Shown piece by piece: positions 1 to 5,334 of a stretch of DNA of 5,940 nucleotides; position 1 is the stretch's first letter; each line of letters begins with the position of its first letter. A program made the position numbers and the translations under genes. A model generated the notes under the pieces. The model was not told the origin of the DNA and did no database searches. It was given only the letters and a program-made list of their open reading frames with translations. The DNA lies in contig JACIYY010000337.1 of the NCBI GenBank assembly GCA_014359685.1, positions 1 to 5,940 of the forward strand, in the 5' to 3' direction. The DNA comes from Porphyrobacter sp. (lineage in GTDB: Bacteria > Pseudomonadota > Alphaproteobacteria > Sphingomonadales > Sphingomonadaceae).

Positions 1-48
1 CTGAATGCCACGCTTGGGGGGAGAACCTGCCTTCCTGTCTGCCGCCAT
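1..48 (-). CDS. Start of a minus-strand gene cut by the left edge, possibly an IclR-family transcriptional regulator
   Basis: Reading leftwards from an ATG at 48, the frame is open to the window edge and gives 16 residues, MAADRKAGSPPKRGIQ. IclR-family repressors often have a short basic, disordered N-terminus followed by a segment beginning 'RGIQSVE.G', which opens the winged-helix DNA-binding domain. The last residues seen here (KRGIQ) fit that pattern, but the domain itself lies outside the window. No Shine-Dalgarno is visible: the bases just before the ATG form a GC palindrome. A weak -10-like box lies about 30 bp upstream. The family call is inference from five residues. The start could also be a chance ATG, with the true gene starting elsewhere beyond the edge. 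Confidence 0.35.
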   Translation of the reverse strand, partial: MAADRKAGSPPKRGIQ

Positions 49-66
49 GCCCCGCGCGGGGATGGC
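44..66. repeat. Near-perfect inverted repeat covering the start codon of the left-edge gene
   Basis: A perfect 12-bp palindrome, CCCCGCGCGGGG (50-61), is flanked by GCCAT (44-48) and ATGGC (62-66), which are also complementary, with only one extra G at 49 breaking symmetry. The left flank contains the proposed start codon of the minus-strand gene. It could be an operator for autoregulation, as IclR-type repressors often bind palindromes near their own promoters. It could equally be an mRNA hairpin that hides the start codon. The sequence structure is certain; the function is not known. Confidence 0.5.
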
Positions 67-76
67 AGTCCGCGAT

Positions 77-105
77 GATATAGCGGATTCGTGGCGAAAA
101 TACCA
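77..105 (-). promoter_or_regulatory. Weak promoter-like site for the left-edge gene
   Basis: On the minus strand TATATC (82-77) lies in the only AT-richer patch of this intergenic region (about 75-102). About 17 bp upstream is TGGTAT (105-100), a poor match to a -35 box. The -10-like box would place a transcript start near 70, some 20 nt before the ATG at 48. Only the position and local base composition support it. Confidence 0.2.
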
Positions 106-176
106 GTCCCGCGCCCGCAGCCCCCGCGCGCCTCGCCGTCGGCGGTCGGCAAGCGGCATCGGCCAGGGCTGGCTCT

Positions 177-206
177 CGTCGTTGCGAGCGCAGCGAAGCA
201 ATCCAT
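177..206. repeat. Sphingomonad-type dispersed intergenic repeat
   Basis: The core 'gcgagcgcagcgaagcaatc' (184-203), preceded by 'cgtcgtt' and followed by 'cat', closely resembles the short element 'cgtcattgcgagcgcagcgaagcaatcc' that I recall as scattered many times through intergenic DNA of sphingomonads and related bacteria. It lies just downstream of the fdxA stop, typical of such elements. Only one copy falls in this window, so its repeated nature here is recalled knowledge rather than observed. Confidence 0.55.
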
Positions 207-212
207 GCCGAC

Positions 213-231
213 CGGCGCCGGCGAGGCGCCG
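213..231. repeat. GC hairpin just downstream of fdxA, possible weak terminator
   Basis: CGGCGCC (213-219) pairs perfectly with GGCGCCG (225-231) across a 5-nt loop. It begins 12 bp beyond the fdxA stop codon on the minus strand and directly abuts the dispersed repeat. No T-run follows on the minus strand, so it is not a standard intrinsic terminator. It may slow polymerase, protect the 3' end of the operon mRNA, or be part of the repeat element. Confidence 0.35.
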
Positions 232-242
232 CGCTGGCGGAA

Positions 243-581
243 TCAGTCGCCCTCGCCCGGGTCGGGCGTGAAATAGAGGTCGAACTTGCCCTCTTCCCCC
301 TTGTGCTCGTCGGCGTCCTCGGGCGGGTCCTTCTTCTGGGTGATGTTGGGCCATTCTGCCGAGTACTTGGTGTTCAGCTCCAGCCATCGCTCAATCCCGC
401 TCTCGGTGTCGGGCAGGATCGCTTCGGCCGGGCATTCCGGTTCGCACACGCCGCAATCGATGCATTCCGACGGGTTGATGACCAGCATCGTCTCGCCTTC
501 GTAGAAGCAGTCCACGGGGCAGACTTCGACGCAATCGGTGTACTTGCACTTGATGCAGGCGTCGGTGACGACATAGGTCAT
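243..581 (-). CDS. fdxA: Seven-iron ferredoxin FdxA ([3Fe-4S] plus [4Fe-4S])
   Basis: A cytoplasmic low-potential electron carrier of 112 aa. It is strikingly similar over its first 60 residues to Azotobacter vinelandii ferredoxin I, sharing the stretches [21 protein letters not shown] and [17 protein letters not shown] in nearly identical form. By alignment with that protein, Cys9, Cys17 and Cys50 bind the [3Fe-4S] cluster, and Cys21, Cys40, Cys43 and Cys46 bind the [4Fe-4S] cluster. Cys12 and Cys25 correspond to the free cysteines 11 and 24. The family-typical WPNIT.KKDP motif follows at about residues 77-86, then an acidic tail. The ATG at 581 is supported by an AAAGGA ribosome site 11 nt upstream; the nearer upstream ATGs are out of frame. 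It is the last gene of the minus-strand operon, 19 nt after the S4-domain gene. Its redox partner cannot be told from this window. Confidence 0.96.
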   Translation of the reverse strand: MTYVVTDACIKCKYTDCVEVCPVDCFYEGETMLVINPSECIDCGVCEPECPAEAILPDTESGIERWLELNTKYSAEWPNITQKKDPPEDADEHKGEEGKFDLYFTPDPGEGD

Positions 582-592
582 TGCTGCGCTGG

Positions 593-598
593 TCCTTT
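593..598 (-). promoter_or_regulatory. Ribosome binding site of fdxA
   Basis: AAAGGA on the minus strand, 11 nt before the fdxA ATG. It lies in the 19-nt gap after the S4-gene stop codon, so fdxA is probably translated from the shared operon mRNA with its own initiation site. Confidence 0.65.
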
Positions 599-600
599 CA

Positions 601-933
601 TCATGCCGCGCCCCTCCCGATCGGGCGCGGTGCCGGTGTGTGGCTGGCGCCTATGGCCTCTGCGGCGCCAGCGTCAACCCGGCGATAGCAGGCGCGCGCC
701 TCCTGCGCGGGGCCACGGCGGGGCGGCAGCGCCAGCAGCTCGATCACCCACACGCCGCTGCGCAGCGGCAGGGTCAGCACGTCGCCGGCCGCGACCGGCA
801 GATCCTGGCGCAGCGCCCGCTCGCCATTGCGGCGGATGTGGCCCTCGGCGATCCAGCGCTGGGCCAGCGTGCGGCTGCGGGCGAAGCGCAGATGCCACAG
901 CAGCCGGTCGAGCCGCATCGCCGGGGCGCTCAC
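601..933 (-). CDS. S4-domain RNA-binding protein, Hsp15-like
   Basis: A small basic protein (110 aa from the GTG at 933). The S4 fold occupies about residues 6-60, beginning [16 protein letters not shown] and continuing through the core [11 protein letters not shown], then a strand-rich part ([21 protein letters not shown]) and the [13 protein letters not shown] motif. That order is typical of Hsp15/HslR relatives. Hsp15 binds stalled 50S subunits carrying peptidyl-tRNA in E. coli, but that exact role is not shown for this protein. The tail (about residues 86-110) is Ala/Pro/Gly-rich and probably disordered. The GTG start overlaps the helicase stop as GTGA, a common coupled arrangement. An in-frame ATG at 918 (105 aa) begins directly at the conserved domain and is a good alternative. 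Translational coupling to the helicase suggests they are made together. Confidence 0.85.
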   Translation of the reverse strand: MSAPAMRLDRLLWHLRFARSRTLAQRWIAEGHIRRNGERALRQDLPVAAGDVLTLPLRSGVWVIELLALPPRRGPAQEARACYRRVDAGAAEAIGASHTPAPRPIGRGAA

Positions 934-3530
934 GGGATCAGCACCGCCAGCGCCGCGAAGGCGCCGCCCTCGGCGCGACGGTCTTCCCGGCGCGGCGCGG
1001 CGACCGAGTCGCGTTGGGGGCGCCGCTCGGCCCGGGGCGGGCGCCAGCGCCACAGCAGCGGCGCCGGCGGACCCGCCGCGCCGGGCGGCAGCCGGCGTGG
1101 CGCGGCGGCGGGGACGAAGCCGCCGTCGCGCAGCAGGCGCGCGAGGCTGTCGGGCAGCAGCCCCATCGAGGTCGCCAGCGCATCGTCATGCGCGAAGGTG
1201 CCGCGCCCCGCCCGCTGGCGCTGTTCATGCGCGGCGCGCAGCAGCCGGTCTGCCAGATCGACGCGGATCATCTGCGCCCCGGCGCGGCGGTATCCGGCGG
1301 GCAGCGCTCCATGCCCGTCGACGACCGCCTCCATCCCCGGCTGCAGCGCCCGGCGATCGCCGCCGATCGCCGCCAGCAGGCGGCGCGGCGCGGGCTTCAG
1401 CAATGCGGGCACGAACAGGTCGAGCGCGCCGATGGTGATGCCCAGACGGCGCAGCGCCACGCGGCGCTCGCGCGGCAGCGCCGCCAGCGCGCCCGCCAGC
1501 CCGGCATCGCCGCGGGCGGCCACCCCGCCGCCGCCCGCCACCGCCAACAGCACCGCCCGCAGCTCGCTGCCGGCAGCGGGATCCTGCGCCGCGGCCTCGA
1601 TCCGCCGCAGCGGCGCCAGCGGAGCCAGCGCCTGCTCCAGCCACAGGTCGAGCGCCTCGCCCAGCCGCGCCCGCTGCGCCGGGTCGAGCGCGCCCAGCTC
1701 GCTCGCCAGCCGCAGCCTTGGCCGGGTGGCCGATCGGCCGGGCTCCAGCGCGGCCACCGCGCGCCCGTCGCGCAGCACCGCGCCATCCTCCAGCACCAGC
1801 GCGCCCAGCTCGCGTTCGATCAGCGCCTGCGCGCGGGTGGCGAGCAGGCGCGGCAGGTGCTTTTCGGCGGCCGCCAGCATCATCCGCCGGTCGTGGTGCC
1901 CGGCGGCGGGATCGACCACGAAGCGGAAGCCCTCCAGATGGCCGATCGGCTGGTCCTCGACCAGCACCCGCCCGCCATCGTCGAGCGTCACCGCCAGCAG
2001 CCCGGGATCCTTGCCCAGCCCGCGCATCAGCACCGCCGTGCGGCGGTTGACGAAGCGTTCGGTCAGCCGCTGGTGGAGCGCGTCGGACAGGCGCGCCTCG
2101 GCCGCGCGGGCGCGGGCCGCCATCTCGTCGCGGGCCAGCACCCAGTCGGGGCGCTGGCAGATATAGGCGTAGGCACGGATCGCGGCGATGCGGCCCTGCA
2201 GCGTGTCGATGTCGCCTCCCGGCCGGTCCAGTTCGGCGATGCGGGCGGCGACGAAATCGGCGCCCAGATGGCCCTCGCGCAGATCCTGCCACAGCCGCGC
2301 GACGAAGCGGGCGTGGGTATCCGCGCCCTGGCTGCGGAAATCGGGCAGCTGGCACGCCTCCCAGAAGCGCCGCACCATCCCGGCGGTGGCGGGGCCGGGC
2401 GCGGTCAGCCCATCGGTCAGCGCCTTGTCCTCGGCCAGCCGGCGCAGCACGGCAAGGTCCATTGCCTCGGGCGCGGCGGCGAGCTGCGGTTCGCGCGGCC
2501 CGGCCTCGAGATCGCCGATCAGCGTGGCGAGCGTATCGCAGCGCGGGTCCGAATCGCGCCAGAACAGCCGGGTCACAGGGGCGAAGCGGTGCTGTTCGAT
2601 GGCGAACACCTCCTCCTCGGTGAAATCGAGCGTGCCGGCGCCCCCTCGGCCGCGCGGGCCGCTATCCGCGCCGGCCAGCGTGCCGAAGCTGCCATCCTGC
2701 TGATGGCGCCCGGCGCGCCCGGCGATCTGCGCCATCTCCGCCGGCGTCAGCCGCCGCTGGCGCACCCCGTCGAACTTGGACAGGCTGGCGAAGGCGACAT
2801 GGCTGACATCGAGGTTGAGGCCCATCCCGATCGCGTCAGTGGCGACGATGTAATCGACCTCGCCCGACTGGAACAGCTCGACCTGGCGGTTGCGGGTTTG
2901 CGGGCTGAGCGCCCCCATCACCACCGCCGCACCGCCGCGAAAGCGCCGCAGCATCTCGGCCACGTGATAGACCTGCTCGATCGAGAAGGCGACGATGGCG
3001 CTGCGCGGCGGCAGGCGGCTGAGCTTGCGCGATCCGGCATGGCTGAGGGTGGAGAAGCGCGGCCGCTCCTCCAGTTCGATGCCGGGCAGCAGCGCCTTCA
3101 CCACCGGCTCCAGCGTGGCCGAGCCGAGCAGCATCGTCTCCTCGCGCCCGCGCGCATGGAGCAGGCGGTCGGTGAAGATGTGCCCGCGCTCGCGGTCGGC
3201 GGCGAGCTGCGCCTCGTCGAGCGCGACGAAGGCGAGCGAGCCGTCGGGCCCGCCGCGCCCGCGCGTGGCGGCCGGCATGGCTTCGGCGGTGCACAGGAAA
3301 TAGCGGGCCTGGGGCGGCTCGATCCGCTCCTCGCCGGTGATCAGCGCGACCCGGGAATCGCCCTTGATCGCGCGCACCCGGTCATAGACCTCGCGCGCCA
3401 GCAGCCGCAGGGGAAAGCCGATCGCGCCGCTCGAATGGCCGCACATCCGCTCGATCGCCAGATGAGTCTTGCCCGTATTGGTCGGGCCGAGAACGGCGCG
3501 CAGCCGGTGATCCGGTCGGGAAGCGGTCAC
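930..3530 (-). CDS. Suv3-like superfamily 2 ATP-dependent helicase
   Basis: An 866-aa protein whose first 300 residues carry the SF2 helicase core in the form seen in mitochondrial Suv3 RNA helicase and its alphaproteobacterial relatives. Visible motifs are Walker A GPTNTGKT (15-22), motif Ia PLRLLAREVYDR (40-51), Walker B DEAQ (105-108), GSAT (136-139), TDAIGMGLN (231-239) and the arginine-finger motif QIAGRAGR (268-275). A Suv3-like helical segment is recognisable around 440-500. The remaining roughly 370 residues are Ala/Arg/Leu-rich without a domain I can name, ending in a basic stretch and a hydrophobic [11 protein letters not shown] tail. The likely role is RNA unwinding in decay or ribosome metabolism, by family. 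The start is a GTG at 3530, with no clear Shine-Dalgarno; no better in-frame start is seen. It is the first gene of the helicase-S4-fdxA operon and diverges from hemB. Confidence 0.9.
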   Translation of the reverse strand: MTASRPDHRLRAVLGPTNTGKTHLAIERMCGHSSGAIGFPLRLLAREVYDRVRAIKGDSRVALITGEERIEPPQARYFLCTAEAMPAATRGRGGPDGSLAFVALDEAQLAADRERGHIFTDRLLHARGREETMLLGSATLEPVVKALLPGIELEERPRFSTLSHAGSRKLSRLPPRSAIVAFSIEQVYHVAEMLRRFRGGAAVVMGALSPQTRNRQVELFQSGEVDYIVATDAIGMGLNLDVSHVAFASLSKFDGVRQRRLTPAEMAQIAGRAGRHQQDGSFGTLAGADSGPRGRGGAGTLDFTEEEVFAIEQHRFAPVTRLFWRDSDPRCDTLATLIGDLEAGPREPQLAAAPEAMDLAVLRRLAEDKALTDGLTAPGPATAGMVRRFWEACQLPDFRSQGADTHARFVARLWQDLREGHLGADFVAARIAELDRPGGDIDTLQGRIAAIRAYAYICQRPDWVLARDEMAARARAAEARLSDALHQRLTERFVNRRTAVLMRGLGKDPGLLAVTLDDGGRVLVEDQPIGHLEGFRFVVDPAAGHHDRRMMLAAAEKHLPRLLATRAQALIERELGALVLEDGAVLRDGRAVAALEPGRSATRPRLRLASELGALDPAQRARLGEALDLWLEQALAPLAPLRRIEAAAQDPAAGSELRAVLLAVAGGGGVAARGDAGLAGALAALPRERRVALRRLGITIGALDLFVPALLKPAPRRLLAAIGGDRRALQPGMEAVVDGHGALPAGYRRAGAQMIRVDLADRLLRAAHEQRQRAGRGTFAHDDALATSMGLLPDSLARLLRDGGFVPAAAPRRLPPGAAGPPAPLLWRWRPPRAERRPQRDSVAAPRREDRRAEGGAFAALAVLIP

Positions 3531-3688
3531 GATGGCGCCAATGTGGCGATGTGGCCGGGCGAGCGCAAGCGGTTGCGGTGGTGCGGCTCGCTTGTCGCCT
3601 GCTTCGGGTGGAGCGCGTCCGGGCGACGGCCGGCCGGCGGCGGAGCCGGCCGATTGAAGCCGCGCCGCTTTTGGGGCATCCCGCCGTC
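3531..3688. other. Divergent intergenic region between the helicase and hemB
   Basis: This 158-bp gap should hold promoters for both the leftward operon and rightward hemB, but it is GC-rich and I see no convincing -35/-10 pair on either strand. It contains an 8-bp tandem-like repeat, ATGTGGC at 3541 and 3549, near the helicase start. It also contains a perfect hairpin near hemB, listed separately. The hemB reading frame stays open upstream to 3551, but that stretch encodes an Arg-rich sequence unlike HemB. Confidence 0.5.
3631..3652. repeat. Perfect 8-bp hairpin in the hemB leader
   Basis: CGGCCGGC (3631-3638) pairs with GCCGGCCG (3645-3652) over a 6-nt loop, ending 36 bp before the hemB ATG. 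A short TTTT follows 16 bp later (3669-3672), too far for a standard intrinsic terminator. It might be an operator, a transcript-stabilising stem, or chance in GC-rich DNA. Confidence 0.45.
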
Positions 3689-4684
3689 ATGACCGGCTCC
3701 TATCCCGCCACCCGCCTGCGCCGCAGCCGTTCCTCGGCCTGGAGCCGCGCGCTGCATCGTGAGACGGTGCTGACCCCGGCCGACCTCATCTGGCCGCTGT
3801 TCGTGACCGGCGGCGCCGGCATTGCCGAGCCACTCGCCGCGCTGCCGGGCGTTCACCGCTGGTCGCTCGACGGCATCGTCGCCCGCGCCAGGGAGGCGAT
3901 CGCGCTGGGCATCCCCTGCGTCGCGCTGTTCCCCAACGTTCCGGCCGACCGCCGCAGCGAGACCGGGGCCGAGGCGACCAACCCCGACAACCTGATGTGC
4001 CGCGCGATCCGCGCGATCCGCGATGCCTGCGGCAGCGATGTCGGCGTGCTGACCGACGTGGCGCTCGACCCCTATACCAGCCACGGGCAGGACGGGCTGC
4101 TCGACGCATCGGGCGCGGTCGCCAACGATCCCACGGTGGAGGTGCTGGTCGAACAGGCGCTGGTGCAGGCCGCCGCCGGCGCCGACATTATCGCCCCGTC
4201 GGACATGATGGACGGCCGCGTCGGCGCGATCCGCTCCGCGCTGGAGCAGGCCGGCCACCATCAGGTCCAGATCATGAGCTACGCCGCCAAGTTCGCCAGC
4301 GCCTTCTACGGCCCGTTCCGCGATGCGGTGGGCAGCGGCGCGCTGCTGAAGGGCGACAAGAAGGGCTACCAGATGGACCCCGGCAACGCGCTGGAGGCGC
4401 TGCGCGAGGTGGCGCTCGACATCGCCGAGGGCGCCGACAGCGTGATGGTCAAGCCCGGCCTTGCCTATCTCGACATCGTCTGGCGGGTCAAGGAGCGCTT
4501 CGGCGTGCCGGTCTTCGCCTATCAGGTGAGCGGCGACTATGCGCTGATCGAGGCCGGCGCCGCCGCCGGAATCGGTGAGCGCAAGGCGCTGCTGATGGAA
4601 CAATTGATCGCCTTCAAGCGCGCCGGCTGCTCGGGCGTGCTGACCTACCACGCGCCGCTGGCGGCGCGGCTGCTGGGCGGCTGA
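3689..4684 (+). CDS. hemB: Porphobilinogen synthase (delta-aminolevulinic acid dehydratase)
   Basis: Condenses two 5-aminolevulinate molecules into porphobilinogen, the second committed step of heme (and other tetrapyrrole) synthesis, in the cytoplasm. The 331-aa length is normal. The two Schiff-base lysines fall in MSYAAKFASAFYGPF (Lys201) and SVMVKPGLAYLDI (Lys255), matching E. coli Lys195 and Lys247. Other family landmarks are GADIIAPSDMMDGRVGAIR (164-182), the FPNVP loop (81-85) and the C-terminal GVLTYHA. The metal-site segment DVALDPYTSHGQDG (123-136) has Asp where zinc enzymes have Cys, placing it in the Mg/K-dependent class typical of alphaproteobacteria and Pseudomonas. The ATG at 3689 begins the family-typical arm (RLRRSR); an in-frame extension to 3551 looks non-coding. 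The ribosome site is weak (GGGG about 11 nt upstream). It is 44 bp before the gamma-CA gene, possibly co-transcribed. Confidence 0.97.
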   Translation: MTGSYPATRLRRSRSSAWSRALHRETVLTPADLIWPLFVTGGAGIAEPLAALPGVHRWSLDGIVARAREAIALGIPCVALFPNVPADRRSETGAEATNPDNLMCRAIRAIRDACGSDVGVLTDVALDPYTSHGQDGLLDASGAVANDPTVEVLVEQALVQAAAGADIIAPSDMMDGRVGAIRSALEQAGHHQVQIMSYAAKFASAFYGPFRDAVGSGALLKGDKKGYQMDPGNALEALREVALDIAEGADSVMVKPGLAYLDIVWRVKERFGVPVFAYQVSGDYALIEAGAAAGIGERKALLMEQLIAFKRAGCSGVLTYHAPLAARLLGG

Positions 4685-4713
4685 GAGCGCGCGCCTGTCG
4701 CTGCCTTTTGCGC

Positions 4714-4719
4714 AAGGAG
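4714..4719 (+). promoter_or_regulatory. Ribosome binding site of the gamma-carbonic anhydrase-like gene
   Basis: AAGGAG, 9 nt before the ATG at 4729, a strong Shine-Dalgarno that fixes the start over the in-frame ATG at 4708, which would place the site inside the coding region. Its 5' end overlaps a perfect palindrome, TTGCGCAA (4708-4715). Confidence 0.8.
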
Positions 4720-4728
4720 ACCTGCCCA

Positions 4729-5313
4729 ATGAACCCCGCCGCCGCCGTCCAGGCTCGCTTTCCGTGGGCCACCATCCTGCCATTCGAAGGCAAGGCACCG
4801 ACCATCCATGCGACCGCCTTCGTCGCCCCCGGCGCGCGGATCATCGGCGACGTCACGATCGGCGCCGAGGCGAGCGTGTGGTACAATTGTGTGCTGCGCG
4901 GCGACATCCACGCGATCGTGATCGGTTCGCGCAGCAATGTGCAGGACGGCAGCGTGTTCCACGTCGAAGGACCGCGCCCCGATACGGAAGGCTGCCCGAC
5001 GATCCTGGGGGAAGATTGCGTGATCGGCCACATGGCGGTGGTCCACGGCGCGACGCTGGCCGACAGGGCCTTTGTCGGCATGGGCGCGGTGGCGATGGAT
5101 GCCTGCGTGATCGGGGAGGGAGCGATGCTGGGGGCGGGCGCGCTGCTGAGCCCCGGCAAGGCGATTCCGCCGCGCGAAATCTGGGTCGGCCGCCCGGCCA
5201 GCAAGCTGAAGGAGCAGACGCCCGAGCAGGTCGACAAGATCCGCTTCCAGACCGAACGCTATTGCCGGCTGGCCGAGCGGCATCTGGCGGAGCTGCGGAC
5301 GCAGTGGGGGTAG
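4729..5313 (+). CDS. Gamma-class carbonic anhydrase family protein
   Basis: A 194-aa left-handed beta-helix protein built from hexapeptide repeats, expected to form a trimer with a metal between subunits. Aligned with archaeal Cam, the three metal-binding histidines are present (His78, His101, His106, in SVFHV and VIGHMAVVHGA). So are the conserved Arg57, Asp59, Gln72 and Asp73 (in LRGD and SNVQDG). The residues taking the place of Cam's proton-shuttle Glu62 and its acidic loop are absent, as in CamH/YrdA-type relatives, so CO2 hydration activity is uncertain. The helix is followed by a C-terminal alpha helix (about 165-194) typical of the family. No signal peptide is seen, so it is probably cytoplasmic. 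It lies downstream of hemB on the same strand with its own strong ribosome site, and is convergent with the hydrolase. Confidence 0.92.
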   Translation: MNPAAAVQARFPWATILPFEGKAPTIHATAFVAPGARIIGDVTIGAEASVWYNCVLRGDIHAIVIGSRSNVQDGSVFHVEGPRPDTEGCPTILGEDCVIGHMAVVHGATLADRAFVGMGAVAMDACVIGEGAMLGAGALLSPGKAIPPREIWVGRPASKLKEQTPEQVDKIRFQTERYCRLAERHLAELRTQWG

Positions 5314-5334
5314 GATCCCGGCCCGCGCTCGCGG

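Noticed and set aside
5..271. An 88-codon plus-strand frame in the left intergenic region
   Set aside because: It reads through the dispersed repeat and into the 3' end of fdxA, is Arg/Pro-rich, and has no ribosome site or family resemblance.
1353..1360. GCGATCGC palindrome within the helicase gene
   Set aside because: A single copy in GC-rich coding sequence, explained by codon use; no cluster of the octamer is seen.
3551..3688. A 46-residue N-terminal extension of HemB
   Set aside because: The extension is Arg-rich and unlike any HemB N-terminus. The conserved arm starts at the ATG at 3689, giving the normal family length.
303..3692. A 1129-codon plus-strand open frame running opposite fdxA, the S4 gene and the helicase
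   Set aside because: It lies antisense to three genes with clear family motifs. Its product is Arg/Ala/Gln-rich with no recognisable domain, as expected when GC-rich third positions suppress stops on the opposite strand.
3527..4798. A 423-codon minus-strand open frame opposite hemB
   Set aside because: It is the mirror of the hemB coding sequence, with low-complexity His/Ala/Gly-rich translation and no motif. HemB on the plus strand has all catalytic residues.
5314..5334. Possible bidirectional terminator between the convergent gamma-CA and hydrolase genes
   Set aside because: Only a 4-5 bp stem (CCGCG/CGCGG) with a very short loop and no T-run on either side can be drawn, so it is not supportable.
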